64,000 bases of DNA from Planctomycetota bacterium (GCA_029260795.1 JAJDCO010000083.1:27573-91572); one strand, 5' to 3'; counted from the stretch's first letter, positions 26,372 through 37,965 are shown. A program made the numbers and translations. The notes: generated from the letters alone by a model not told the origin.

Positions 26372-26731
26372 ATGAGGAAAGCGGATCTCGATCGCTTCAA
26401 GAAGCTGTTGCTACAGAAGCGGGACATCCTGACGGGAAACGTCTCGCAAATGCAGGACGAGGCCCTCAAGGGGGGTGGTCAGGACGTCTCGGTCGACCAC
26501 ATGGCCGATTTCGGCTCGGACAACTTCGAGCAGGACTTCACGCTCGGGCTGATCGAGAACGAGCAGGAGACGATCCGGGAAATCGACGAAGCCCTCGAGC
26601 GGATCGAGCAAGGTGACTTCGGCAGCTGCGAGGTTTGCGAGTCGGCGATCCCCTTGCCCCGTCTGCGGGTGATTCCGTGGGCCAAGCTCTGTATCGAGTG
26701 CAAGCGGAAAACCGAGAGCGAGGCGGGCTGA
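26372..26731 (+). CDS. DksA/TraR-family zinc-finger protein
   Basis: Cytoplasmic protein of 119 residues in the DksA/TraR family. These bind in the secondary channel of RNA polymerase (DksA) or act as general stress regulators. A coiled coil (about 1-80) is followed by a four-Cys zinc finger (CEVC at 86-89 and CIEC at 107-110). The coiled-coil tip shows the acidic ADFGSDNFEQD region instead of the DxxDxA tip of true DksA, so a ppGpp partnership is uncertain. The ATG at 26372 has a GGGAGAAGAGAG leader. lspA follows 36 bases later, and a protein of this family beside lspA is a familiar arrangement. Confidence 0.85.
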   Translation: MRKADLDRFKKLLLQKRDILTGNVSQMQDEALKGGGQDVSVDHMADFGSDNFEQDFTLGLIENEQETIREIDEALERIEQGDFGSCEVCESAIPLPRLRVIPWAKLCIECKRKTESEAG

Positions 26732-26767
26732 GGTCCCTCACCGGGCCGACTCGATCGTTGCGATCCG

Positions 26768-27325
26768 ATGAGGCCCACCGGGACGAAAGCGGGAGTTTGC
26801 GTGCGACGCTTCAAGGTCTGGTTTTGGCTCATCGCCCTGAGTGGCCTCGTGCTCGATCTGTGGTCCAAGTCCGTTGCTTGGGACTTTCTCGGCTGTGACG
26901 GCGGTGGCCCCGGCGAGTACCTCGTGATCGATGGCTTCTTCTGGCTCCGCTGCGTCGAGAACAAAGGCGGCGTCTGGGGTATCGGTCAGGACTTTACTCA
27001 AGTGCTGGTCGTCGTGCGCGCCATCCTGAGCGTCGGCATCATCATCTACATGGCCCTGCTCGATCCGGCTAGGCGCCGACTGCTCTGGGCGCTGGCGTTG
27101 GTGCTGGGCGGTGCGGTGGGCAACCTCCACGACAGCGCCAAGTACGGGGCCGTTCGCGATTTCCTCGACTTCCTGCTTCCCGTCATCGACTATCGATGGC
27201 CCACGTTCAACATCGCTGACTCGCTCATCTGCGTCGGCTTCGGGCTTCTGGTCATCGAGATGCTCTTCGATCGTCAGCATCACGAGACCCAGGAAGCCAC
27301 GACCTCACCGGCCACTCCTCGCTGA
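26768..27325 (+). CDS. lspA: Lipoprotein signal peptidase (signal peptidase II)
   Basis: Inner-membrane aspartic protease that removes signal peptides from prolipoproteins. It has 185 residues and four predicted helices (about 17-33, 78-97, 105-121, 148-168). The catalytic aspartates are Asp122 (in GNLHDSAKYGAVRDFLDF) and Asp151 (in FNIADS). The NxGxxW-type motif is present as ENKGGVWG. The GNL-Asp motif is slightly altered, since the usual Arg after Asp is Ser. An extra acidic loop (about 42-55) and a polar C-terminal tail are present. It would process the several lipoproteins encoded in this window. The next gene, pyrD, begins 26 bases later. Confidence 0.92.
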   Translation: MRPTGTKAGVCVRRFKVWFWLIALSGLVLDLWSKSVAWDFLGCDGGGPGEYLVIDGFFWLRCVENKGGVWGIGQDFTQVLVVVRAILSVGIIIYMALLDPARRRLLWALALVLGGAVGNLHDSAKYGAVRDFLDFLLPVIDYRWPTFNIADSLICVGFGLLVIEMLFDRQHHETQEATTSPATPR

Positions 27326-27351
27326 GGCCGGGCTGCACCGGCTCGCCGACC

Positions 27352-28275
27352 ATGGACATGCTCGCCGTCGAACTCGGTCCTCTCTCTCTCGCCAATCCGA
27401 TTCTCACGGCGTCGGGTACCTTTGGCGGCTCGGATGAGATGGCCGACTTCTTCGACCTCTCTCGGCTCGGGGCCATCGTGTTGAAGACGGTGACCCTTCA
27501 TCCACGGCGCGGCAACCGTCCGCCCCGTGTCGCCGAGACGCCGTTCGGAATGCTCAACTCGATCGGGCTGCCCAACGGCGGGATCGATTACTTCATCGAG
27601 AACCAGCTGCCGGTGCTCCGGGAGATCCCGACCACGCGCGTCGTCAACGTCGCCGGGGACACGGTCGACCAGTTCATCGAAGGCGTGCGACGCCTCGATG
27701 CGGCGGGCGGGATGGACGCCTTCGAGCTGAACATCTCGTGTCCGAACGTCGAAGGCGGCCGGCTGCCGTTCGGCAGTGATCCCAAGGTCACCGAGGTCTT
27801 GGTGCGCGGTGTTCGGGGAGTCACCGATCTCCCGCTCATCGTGAAGCTGTCACCGAACGTGACCGATGTCGTCGTCATTGCGCAGGCCGCGGCAGCCGGC
27901 GGCGCTGACGTCCTCTCCTTGATCAATACCTTGCTGGGCATGGCGATCGACCCACGGACGAAGCGACCGAAGCTCGGGTCCAACTTCGGTGGTCTTTCGG
28001 GGCCCGCCATCAAGCCGGTGGCCGTCAAGATGGTCTGGGAGGTCTCTCGAAGCGTTGATCTGCCGGTGATCGGGATCGGCGGCATTCGAGACGTCGACGA
28101 CGTGATCGAGTTCCTCTTGGCCGGTGCTTCGGCGGTACAGGTCGGCACGGCGAACTATCTCGAGCCCACCGTGATTCCGCGTTTGCTGGACGAGCTCCCG
28201 CCTCGATTGGAGGAGCTGGGGGTGTCGCAGGTGACCGATCTCATCGGGGCGGTTCGGCCGTTCGAAGAGATCTGA
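27352..28275 (+). CDS. pyrD: Dihydroorotate dehydrogenase, class 1B catalytic subunit
   Basis: Flavin enzyme of pyrimidine synthesis, oxidising dihydroorotate to orotate. The protein is 307 residues. The substrate loop NSIGLPNGG (69-77) and the catalytic base Cys130 in NISCPN mark it as class 1 rather than the membrane class 2, which uses Ser. FMN-phosphate loops are IGIGGIRDVDD and VQVGTANY near the C-terminus. Class 1B enzymes work with an electron-transfer partner PyrK; no pyrK is seen here. It is the last gene of the operon starting at 26372. Confidence 0.93.
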   Translation: MDMLAVELGPLSLANPILTASGTFGGSDEMADFFDLSRLGAIVLKTVTLHPRRGNRPPRVAETPFGMLNSIGLPNGGIDYFIENQLPVLREIPTTRVVNVAGDTVDQFIEGVRRLDAAGGMDAFELNISCPNVEGGRLPFGSDPKVTEVLVRGVRGVTDLPLIVKLSPNVTDVVVIAQAAAAGGADVLSLINTLLGMAIDPRTKRPKLGSNFGGLSGPAIKPVAVKMVWEVSRSVDLPVIGIGGIRDVDDVIEFLLAGASAVQVGTANYLEPTVIPRLLDELPPRLEELGVSQVTDLIGAVRPFEEI

Positions 28276-28347
28276 AGGCGGAGCGCCGGGAACGCCGAGA
28301 ATCTAGTGGATCGCTCGGAATTCCCTACCGGTAAGAGATTTCCCGCT

Positions 28348-28375
28348 TTGGCTGCGGTCCTTCGCCCGTTATAAA
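28348..28375 (+). promoter_or_regulatory. Promoter for the response regulator
   Basis: TTGGCT (28348-28353) and TATAAA (28370-28375) are separated by 16 bases, about 50 bases before the ATG at 28427. The -10 is strong, the -35 fair. Confidence 0.5.
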
Positions 28376-28426
28376 ACGAAGCGATTACGTGCTCCCTCAG
28401 ACCCGGTGCCCGGCCCGTCAAAGCCC

Positions 28427-29272
28427 ATGAAGTGGCAGCAGATTGACATCTCGACCATTCGGCGAGCCATTCGCCTCTACCTTGAGGTCGCCTACGAGGG
28501 CGCTCGCTCGTCGAAGCAGCTTCTCAAACCTTATGAGGCGGTCGAGTCGGTCCAGCAGCTCCTCGAGGACTTCTTCCTCGACGAGAAGCGCGAAGAGCTC
28601 GGGCGAACGATGAGTCGCTACAGCCTTCGCCTCGGCAACCCGAGCTATCCGAACATGAAGCTCGTCCTGCACGAATACCTGGTGCGGGGCGAGTTTTTTT
28701 TTAGCGTCGACACGCACGATCAGATCGAGGTCAAGCCCAGCTACCCCGACTACGACGCTTGGATCAAGCTCAAGCAGTACAACGCCGACCTCAAGGAATC
28801 CATCGAGAACCGATGGGAGGAGGAGGGTGTTCCCACACTGCGAGAGCTCCGTTGTGTCGTCCGCGAGGAAGAAGCGCGCTCGGTGCGCGACCGCGAGCCG
28901 GCGCTGGATCGGACGGTTTTGGTGGTTGACGACGAAAAAGAGATCATCGACGCCATCGAGGTGCTGCTGAGCTCGCGGGGATTTCACGTCGTGCGGGCGG
29001 CCAATGGTCAAGAAGCCATCGAGATCGCTCAACAGATCCATCCCGATCTGATCCTGATGGACTATCAGATGCCCCTTCTCAACGGCATCGAAGCCTGCGC
29101 GACCCTCAAGGACAGCTCGGAGACCCGGGATATCCCGGTCCTCCTCGCCACCGCCTGCAGCGAGCGGATCGAGAAGATCGGACGAGCCGATGGCTTCCTG
29201 GTCAAGCCCTACGAGTCCGAGACCCTCATCCACTTCGTTCACCATCACCTCAACGGCCAGCGCGCGAGCTGA
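28427..29272 (+). CDS. Response regulator with an unknown N-terminal domain
   Basis: A cytoplasmic protein of 281 residues. The C-terminal receiver (about 163-278) is intact: acidic pair Asp168/Asp169 (VVDDE), phospho-acceptor Asp212 (LILMDYQMP), the switch Thr242 (ATACS) and Lys260 (LVKPY). The N-terminal 140 residues are not a known DNA-binding or enzymatic output domain. They contain a helical region and the conserved-looking stretch FFFSVDTHDQIEVKPSYPDY. Having the receiver at the C-terminus is the reverse of most transcriptional regulators. No histidine kinase is adjacent. The ATG at 28427 is preferred to a GTG at 28406. The FFF is encoded by a nine-T run, flagged only as a possible slippage site. 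Confidence 0.8.
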   Translation: MKWQQIDISTIRRAIRLYLEVAYEGARSSKQLLKPYEAVESVQQLLEDFFLDEKREELGRTMSRYSLRLGNPSYPNMKLVLHEYLVRGEFFFSVDTHDQIEVKPSYPDYDAWIKLKQYNADLKESIENRWEEEGVPTLRELRCVVREEEARSVRDREPALDRTVLVVDDEKEIIDAIEVLLSSRGFHVVRAANGQEAIEIAQQIHPDLILMDYQMPLLNGIEACATLKDSSETRDIPVLLATACSERIEKIGRADGFLVKPYESETLIHFVHHHLNGQRAS

Positions 29273-29578
29273 GTGCTCGAAGGCTTCAGCGACCGCGTCC
29301 GGGCGACGAAAAAGGAGGACGGGAGAGCCTCGAGGTCGCAACGGCGTTGCTGCAAGCGGGCGAAGGGCTCTGGGAAGGACGGTCGGGCCGGCTCCGGCGC
29401 TCGGGATCCCGAGCACCAGACGGCTCTCTCGGCTTCCCGGACACCTGCAGCGGTGAAAGCCGACGCAGCAGGGCATATAATGAGCGATTCGAACGAGTCG
29501 AGCCCGCGGCGAGGTGCGAGAGTCCGAGCGCTGAACAGTTCCGGGGCGGTGAGCTTCCTCAGGCAGGAATGAGACGCG
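29273..29578. other. 306-base leader region of secA
   Basis: No gene is supported. A perfect TATAAT at 29476-29481 is the likely -10 of the secA promoter; no good -35 stands 16-18 bases before it. The start-proximal leader would be about 95 bases. Confidence 0.45.
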
Positions 29579-32293
<2,715 letters not shown>

Positions 32294-32486
32294 CCTATCG
32301 CGTGCCAAGCTGCTCCGTGCCCTCTGTGATCTTCGTGGTCGAGAATCGAACCGCGGAGGGCCGTCCCCGCGAGCTGAAGTGACCGCGCACAATTCAGTTG
32401 CGACCGCAGAGCGTTTCCAATAACGTACTCGGCTCGACAGCGCTTGGGATCGTTCGACCACCCCTGCTCCGGAGAGCCACGAGCCG

Positions 32487-33887
32487 TTGGACTGGAAGAG
32501 CCGAGTCCGCGTCGTCGTCTTGCACGGCATCTACGACGCGTTCTTTACGTTGGCCCTCCTGGTCGCCTCGCCGTACCTCCTGTACCGCATCGTGACCAGT
32601 GGACGCTTTCGAGCAGGGCTGTGCCAGCGGTTTGGGTTCATCCCGCGACGCCGCTCGCCGGATCGGCCCTGCCTGTGGATCCATGGGGTCTCGGTGGGGG
32701 AGATCCAGACCGCTGAAGCGTTGATCGAGGAGTTGGGCCGCCGGCATCCCGACGTCGAGATCGTCCTCTCGACGACGACGGCCACCGGTCAGAAGGTCGC
32801 CCGGCGACGGCATCCGGACCGAACGATCTTCTACTATCCGCTCGACTTCTCCTTGGTCACCCACCGGGTGATCCGCCGCATCCGCCCCGACGCGATCCTC
32901 CTGATGGAGCTGGAGATCTGGCCGAACTTCTTGCTGGCGTGCGCGCTTCGACAGCTCCCGGTCGCCGTCGTCAATGGCCGGATCTCGCAGAAGAGCTTCG
33001 TCGGATATCGGAGATTGCGCCGAATCCTCCCCGAGCCCTTCGGTCGAGTCTCGCTCTACTGTGTACAGACCGAGGAGTACTCAGAGCGTCTCCTCGCCTT
33101 GGCGGTCGATCGAGAGAAGATCTTCGTCACGGGGAACATGAAGTACGACAACATCTCGACCGAGAGCGCTTGGACGGCGCGGGCCGCTCTCGAGAGCCGT
33201 TTCGGAATCGCCGCCACGGATCGGGTCCTGATCGGTGGCAGCACGCATTCGGGCGAAGAAGAAGCGCTGGTCGAAATCTACCGCAAGCTCCGTCGACGCC
33301 ATCCGGGCCTGAGGCTCGTCGTCGCGCCCAGGCATCCCCAGCGAGCGCAGGAGGTGCGCCAGATCATCGAGCGGCGAGGGTTGCGGTGCTTGGCCAAGAC
33401 CGACCTGGACGCCGAGTCGATATCGCCGCGCGGGGACGAGGTGATCCTCCTGGACACGGTCGGGGATCTGCCGGTGGTGTATGCCTTGGGGACGCTAGTT
33501 TTCGTGGGAGGCAGCCTGATCCCGCATGGTGGGCAGAACATGATGGAGCCGGCGGCGCACGGGAAACCGGTGCTCTTCGGACTCCACACCTTCAACTTTC
33601 GTGAAGACGTTGCCATACTGCTCGAGCACGAAGCCGCGATCCAGGTATCGGACGCTGATGATTTGGCGACTCAGATCGCCCGTTTGCTGTCCGACGAGGC
33701 CGCGGCTCGTGTGATGGGGGAGCGCGCGCAAGCCGTCATCCGTGAGCGCAAGGGCGCCACCAAGCGGATCGCCGACCTCCTCGAAGACCATCTGGGACAC
33801 CGCTTCGATACCCAACGTCGAAGCGGAGGATCCGGAGACGAATCGAACGCGAGCGAGGCTCCGGCCGCCTTGCCCGTTCTCGAATGA
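32487..33887 (+). CDS. waaA: 3-deoxy-D-manno-octulosonic acid (Kdo) transferase
   Basis: Inner-membrane GT30 enzyme that adds Kdo to the lipid A precursor, an early step of lipopolysaccharide synthesis. It has 466 residues. An N-terminal membrane helix (about 13-30) is followed by the donor/acceptor motif WIHGVSVGEIQTAEALIEEL and by STTTATGQKVA, LMELEIWPNF and NGRISQKS. The C-terminal glycosyltransferase-B half has GSTHSGEEE, VVAPRHPQRA and the GGSLIPHGGQNMMEPAAHG nucleotide-sugar site. The start appears to be TTG with GGAGAG upstream. Its presence implies an outer membrane with Kdo-containing lipid A. Confidence 0.92.
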   Translation: MDWKSRVRVVVLHGIYDAFFTLALLVASPYLLYRIVTSGRFRAGLCQRFGFIPRRRSPDRPCLWIHGVSVGEIQTAEALIEELGRRHPDVEIVLSTTTATGQKVARRRHPDRTIFYYPLDFSLVTHRVIRRIRPDAILLMELEIWPNFLLACALRQLPVAVVNGRISQKSFVGYRRLRRILPEPFGRVSLYCVQTEEYSERLLALAVDREKIFVTGNMKYDNISTESAWTARAALESRFGIAATDRVLIGGSTHSGEEEALVEIYRKLRRRHPGLRLVVAPRHPQRAQEVRQIIERRGLRCLAKTDLDAESISPRGDEVILLDTVGDLPVVYALGTLVFVGGSLIPHGGQNMMEPAAHGKPVLFGLHTFNFREDVAILLEHEAAIQVSDADDLATQIARLLSDEAAARVMGERAQAVIRERKGATKRIADLLEDHLGHRFDTQRRSGGSGDESNASEAPAALPVLE

Positions 33888-33965
33888 GACATGGGCCGGA
33901 CACACCCTTCGAATCCAGCGCGTGCCTCGGTCACGAGACGCGTATTCAGTCAGGAGTAGATCAAC

Positions 33966-35144
33966 ATGAGCACGGGTCGTTACCTGTTCACTTCGGAATC
34001 GGTCTCGGTCGGGCATCCCGACAAAGTGGCCGATCAGATCAGCGACGCCGTTCTGGACGCCATCATCGCCAACGATCCGGAGTGCCGCGTCGCCTGTGAG
34101 ACACTGGTGACGACCGGCCTGGTTCTAGTCGCCGGCGAGATCACGACCAGCACCTACGTCCACATTCCCGACATCGCGCGCGAGACCATCAAGGAGATCG
34201 GGTACACCGATGCCTCGATGGGCTTCGACTTCAATACTTGCTCTGTCCTCACCTCGATCGACAAGCAGTCGCCCGACATTGCCCAGGGCGTCGACGAGAC
34301 CAACGAGTACGGTGCACAAGGTGCGGGCGATCAGGGCTTGATGTTCGGTTTCGCTTGCCGGGAGACCGCCGAGCTGATGCCGCTGCCAATCATGCTCTCT
34401 CACCAGCTGGTCGATTGCCAAGCGCAGCTGCGTCGCTCGGGCGAGCTGAAGTACCTCCGTCCCGACGCCAAGAGCCAGGTGACGGTCGAGTACGACGGAA
34501 AGAAGCCGGTGCGCATCGACGCGGTCGTGCTGTCGACCCAGCACGCCCCGGACGTCACGACCGAGCAGCTCCGCAAGGACGTGATCGAGAAGATCATCAA
34601 GCAAACCCTTCCCAAGAACCTGCTCGACGACAAGACCCGGTTCCTCGTCAACCCGACGGGACGCTTCGTCGTCGGAGGTCCCAAGGGCGACTGCGGACTG
34701 ACCGGCCGGAAGATCATCGTCGACACCTACGGAGGTCGCGGTCGACATGGCGGTGGCGCCTTCTCCGGCAAGGACCCCTCCAAGGTCGATCGCTCGGCTT
34801 GCTACGCAGCTCGCCACCTCGCCAAGAACATCGTCGCCGCTGACTTGGCCGACGAGTGCGAGGTCCAGCTCGCGTACGCGATCGGCTATCCGCAGCCAGT
34901 CTCCGTCCTGGTCGACACCTACGGGACCCACAAGGTGGACGAGACCAAGATCGCCGCGATCGTCCAAGACAACGTCGATCTGTCGGCCGGTGGCATTGTC
35001 AAGCGCCTCCAGCTCAAGCGTCCGATTTACCAAGCGACGGCTGCCCACGGCCACTTCGGACGGCCCGAGTTCAGCTGGGAGAAGCTCGACCTGGTCGAGA
35101 TGCTCCGGAGCGAAGCGGGTCTCGCCGCCGCTCAGTCGTCCTGA
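33966..35144 (+). CDS. metK: S-adenosylmethionine synthetase
   Basis: Makes S-adenosylmethionine from methionine and ATP. A 392-residue cytoplasmic enzyme with the expected signatures: FTSESVSVGHPDKVADQISD at the N-terminus, GAGDQGLMFGFA, the P-loop-like GGGAFSGKDPSKVDRS and the closing GHFGR. All three repeated domains are full length. AGGAG precedes the ATG. No SAM-binding riboswitch was seen in the 78 bases between waaA and metK. SAM made here would supply MiaB and the methyltransferase at 3787. Confidence 0.97.
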   Translation: MSTGRYLFTSESVSVGHPDKVADQISDAVLDAIIANDPECRVACETLVTTGLVLVAGEITTSTYVHIPDIARETIKEIGYTDASMGFDFNTCSVLTSIDKQSPDIAQGVDETNEYGAQGAGDQGLMFGFACRETAELMPLPIMLSHQLVDCQAQLRRSGELKYLRPDAKSQVTVEYDGKKPVRIDAVVLSTQHAPDVTTEQLRKDVIEKIIKQTLPKNLLDDKTRFLVNPTGRFVVGGPKGDCGLTGRKIIVDTYGGRGRHGGGAFSGKDPSKVDRSACYAARHLAKNIVAADLADECEVQLAYAIGYPQPVSVLVDTYGTHKVDETKIAAIVQDNVDLSAGGIVKRLQLKRPIYQATAAHGHFGRPEFSWEKLDLVEMLRSEAGLAAAQSS

Positions 35145-35311
35145 GATCTTGGTCGCGTCCGACCGAGGGGGTTGGCTCCAAGGGGCTGGTGGGAGGGCGG
35201 ATCGCGCCCGCCAGTCCCAAGAAAACACTCCCGTTTTCGCTCTCCAGGTGCCACCATGTTTGGTCTGGGGTGAGAGATACCCACTCCACGCAATGGTTTA
35301 GGAGAACCAGC

Positions 35312-35950
35312 ATGGCGAATCGAGGCTTCACGCTCATCGAGCTCCTCATCGTGATCGGGATCATCGGTCTACTGATCGGTGTCGCCCTACCGACCTACAC
35401 GGCCTTCCAAGACCGGGCCAAGGTCACGATGTGCAAGAAGAACCTGCAAGAGATCGGCAACGCCCTGGAGATCTACAAGCAGGGCAATGGTGGCAAGTGG
35501 CCCATGATGGAAGACAAGAACGGCAAGAAGAAGCGCCTCGGTGGCTTCCAGCTGGTCTTGGCTCCCTGGCACTTCAAGACCATCACTCAAGATGACAAGT
35601 ACTCGAAGATCTTCATCTGTCCGGGTGCCGCTCAGGAACACGATAATAGCGGTGGCATGGACTACGAGGACTTCGAGGACGTCGGTCCTTTGTCCGTCAG
35701 CTACACAGGCCGCGACATGAGTCAGTTTCCGGTGAATCGGAACGATCCGGTGAAGGACGCGCTGGTGGCCGACCACAACTATCAGCAGTCGAACCATCGC
35801 AACAAGACCAACGTGCTCTGGGGTGATTGCCGGACGATCTCCGACTTCGACATCGGCAACTACGAGTCTGCGGGCGACAACTTGATGGTCGGCCCCGATT
35901 CGCCCGTCGAGGTGCTGCGAGAGCTCGTCTCGCCGGAAGAGAGTTACTGA
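35312..35950 (+). CDS. Type II/IV pseudopilin with prepilin-type leader
   Basis: A 212-residue pilin-like protein. The N-terminus MANRGFTLIELLIVIGII is a class III (prepilin peptidase) signal: cleavage would be between Gly5 and Phe6, with Glu in the fifth mature position. A single long hydrophobic helix runs to about residue 30. The rest is a globular domain with few recognisable features (MCKKNLQEIGNALEIYK, ICPGAAQEHD, NVLWGDCRT). Planctomycetes encode many such GspG-like or DUF1559-like proteins; this one is closest to GspG-type pseudopilins in its helix-alpha region. No other secretion gene is next to it. AGGAGA precedes the ATG. Confidence 0.85.
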   Translation: MANRGFTLIELLIVIGIIGLLIGVALPTYTAFQDRAKVTMCKKNLQEIGNALEIYKQGNGGKWPMMEDKNGKKKRLGGFQLVLAPWHFKTITQDDKYSKIFICPGAAQEHDNSGGMDYEDFEDVGPLSVSYTGRDMSQFPVNRNDPVKDALVADHNYQQSNHRNKTNVLWGDCRTISDFDIGNYESAGDNLMVGPDSPVEVLRELVSPEESY

Positions 35951-35985
35951 GCTCCGATTGTGGAGCGGGATGGAACTTCGGTGTG

Positions 35986-36008
35986 CACGTCCCCGGATCG
36001 GGGACGTG
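35986..36008. repeat. Perfect dyad between the pseudopilin and next gene
   Basis: Two 10-base arms (CACGTCCCCG and its complement) flank a 3-base loop, 35 bases past the pseudopilin stop and 24 bases before the next start. There is no T run after it, so it may be an attenuating hairpin, an mRNA end stabiliser or a protein-binding palindrome. Confidence 0.6.
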
Positions 36009-36031
36009 ATCGTCAGGGAGGAGACTAGCTC

Positions 36032-36673
36032 GTGCTTCATTCGTTCATGAGGGCGACCGCGCTCGCAGGCGCCTCGGTCGTTTTGGCTGCTTCGGCCTCG
36101 GCCCAGGAAACTCAACGTTGGCGTCTCGACTTCGAGGCTGACAAGCCGCAGTCGATCACGATCGAGAATGCCCAGGGGCATTCGGATTCCTATTGGTACC
36201 TGACCTACAAGGTGACCAATGGAAGCGGAGCCGAGCGCCCGCTGTCCTTGGGATTCCAGCTCATCACCGATCTGAAAGACCCGAAGAAGCTCGATCAGCC
36301 GCTGATCTACCGGGCGCAGACCGTCGCCAAGGTCGAGAAGGCCATCGAGCGTCGTCTCGGCAAGGACCTCGTCGGTATCGGCGAGCTGGCGGGTGCCACG
36401 ATCGGAGATGGAGACACCGTCGAGGGCATCGTCGTCTTCGGCAAGGTCGACCCGAACGTCGACGACTTCAAGGTCGAGGTCCGCGGCCTCGTCGATCCGT
36501 TGTCACGCGAAGGCTCTCGGGCCTTCGTCGAGCGCAAGGTGATGTGGATTCACTACGAGCGCAAGGGCGACGAGTTCTTCGTCAGTCTCGACCCGCTGAA
36601 GCGCCGTAAGGTCGAGTGGAAGGTCCTCGCACGCGACGAGGTCCGTCTCCCCAAGAAGTACGACGGTCGTTGA
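36032..36673 (+). CDS. Secreted protein, unknown
   Basis: A 213-residue protein with a clear Sec signal peptide (residues 1-25, ASASAQ cleavage region). The mature part is predicted beta-rich, with a pattern YWYLTYKVTNGSG near the start of the domain and VDDFKVEVRGLVDP later, suggesting an immunoglobulin-like fold. No family is recognised. The start codon is GTG with an excellent AGGGAGGAG site; an internal ATG (MRATALAG) five codons later is an alternative. It sits between a pseudopilin and an uncharacterised 399-residue gene and may be in one operon with them. Confidence 0.7.
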   Translation: MLHSFMRATALAGASVVLAASASAQETQRWRLDFEADKPQSITIENAQGHSDSYWYLTYKVTNGSGAERPLSLGFQLITDLKDPKKLDQPLIYRAQTVAKVEKAIERRLGKDLVGIGELAGATIGDGDTVEGIVVFGKVDPNVDDFKVEVRGLVDPLSREGSRAFVERKVMWIHYERKGDEFFVSLDPLKRRKVEWKVLARDEVRLPKKYDGR

Positions 36674-36765
36674 CTCTCTTGCGGACGTCGCGTCGCGGGC
36701 TCGTTCCTCGTCGCGACTGCCGCGGGGTCGAAAGGCTCGTCGCCTCTGATTGACCGAGCCAGCCC

Positions 36766-37965
36766 ATGGCGTCGACTCGAGCCTTCGATCTCTTCGGACA
36801 GAACCCGCCTCGGGGGCGATCCTCCTGGGGCGGCTACTCCTTCCTTCTACGCTTCTGGGAAGCGATCCTGCGGTTCCCGTCGGCCGCGCCCGGTCTCAGC
36901 CCTCGGGAGCTCGACCTCACCTCGCTCGCGATCGCGTCGATCCTTCTCGACCGCTTGGAGCCCGAGGACGCGGTGGCCGATCCGCTGCTCGATCGATGGT
37001 TCCGAATCCGAGAGCATGCGTTCGACGTCGCGGCGCTGCAGCGCCAGCTCTTGCCACCGGCCGCGGAAGCCCCTCAGCGCCTGGGAGAGCTGCAGCGTCT
37101 CTGGCGTTGGCTGTCGCTGAGATTGTTCCGGGCAGGCTGTCTGCAACCGAGCTCGGTCCGGCTCATCGCCGGTGATCTCGAGCCCAGCGGTGCTCGTGGC
37201 GGCGAGGGGGTGCTCGAGGTCCGGGCCGCGTTGCACGCGGCGACCGGCGTTCCTCTCTGGTGGGCGATCGAGCCGGCACTGGATGTCACGTCGCTGGTTG
37301 ACCTGATGGCGGAGCCGACCGTCGGCCCCCTCGTGTTCGGCAAGACGTTTCCGGCGACGGCCTTCTTCAGCGATCTCCCATTCAACCAATCGGGTCAGGC
37401 CGCCGCGGCCTTCCGGGGTCTCGAGCGCACACTCCTCGGTTCCGAGGCTGGCCGTGGACTGCTCTTTCCCGAGGATGACCTCGCCGCCAGCCAGGCTCGC
37501 AGCGAAGTTTGGGACTCGGACAATCGTCCCTGGACGCTCTTCGCCAATCGCGATGACGAAGGGCTCCTGATGGGTGCCGTACCCGGGGACGCCACTACGG
37601 AGGGCGAGTCGTTGCCACGGCTCCCAGACATCGTGGCAGATTCGGCACACTTCTTTCGACTGCTGAAGACCGACTACGACATCGAGCGGCTGCCGACCTG
37701 GCTCACCCGGGACCAGCCGCTGGGACTCGAGAGCATCGCCGTGTTCTCGACCACGGTCGCCCTGGCGGGGCTCTTGGAGCAGACCTTCGTCCAAATGGTC
37801 CTGCCCGACCGGCCCATGCGGCCCGAGACCCTGCGAACTGCGTTGCTCCGCATTCCGATCGACCTCACGGCCGGTCATTCCCCCAGCGAGTTCGAAGCCG
37901 CCCTGGTGCGTCAGAACGACCTCGCCGGCGTGGTCGTGCGCCGCTTGCGCGGCTGGGTCACCTGA
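36766..37965 (+). CDS. Uncharacterised protein
   Basis: A 399-residue protein with no signal peptide, membrane helix or motif I recognise. The first 130 residues are mostly helical and Leu/Arg/Trp-rich (RLWRWLSLRLFRAGCL). The remainder mixes strands and helices with a Pro/Asp/Glu-rich stretch (about 265-290). Codon use matches the neighbours, so it is a real gene. A strong terminator follows 113 bases later. Its upstream neighbours suggest envelope biology, but the protein itself looks cytoplasmic. No function is proposed. Confidence 0.65.
   Translation: MASTRAFDLFGQNPPRGRSSWGGYSFLLRFWEAILRFPSAAPGLSPRELDLTSLAIASILLDRLEPEDAVADPLLDRWFRIREHAFDVAALQRQLLPPAAEAPQRLGELQRLWRWLSLRLFRAGCLQPSSVRLIAGDLEPSGARGGEGVLEVRAALHAATGVPLWWAIEPALDVTSLVDLMAEPTVGPLVFGKTFPATAFFSDLPFNQSGQAAAAFRGLERTLLGSEAGRGLLFPEDDLAASQARSEVWDSDNRPWTLFANRDDEGLLMGAVPGDATTEGESLPRLPDIVADSAHFFRLLKTDYDIERLPTWLTRDQPLGLESIAVFSTTVALAGLLEQTFVQMVLPDRPMRPETLRTALLRIPIDLTAGHSPSEFEAALVRQNDLAGVVVRRLRGWVT

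Noticed and set aside
28696..28704. Run of nine T in the response regulator gene as a frameshift site
   Set aside because: The frame is intact on both sides and encodes FFF; no need for slippage.
32340..32400. GGTTCGATTC on the minus strand, possible tRNA T-arm
   Set aside because: The flanks do not pair into a T-stem and no acceptor stem was found.
33888..33965. SAM riboswitch upstream of metK
   Set aside because: The leader is only 78 bases and lacks the required stems.
34856..35311. Upstream extension of the pseudopilin frame into metK
   Set aside because: It overlaps metK out of frame; the prepilin leader begins at 35312 with a good ribosome site.
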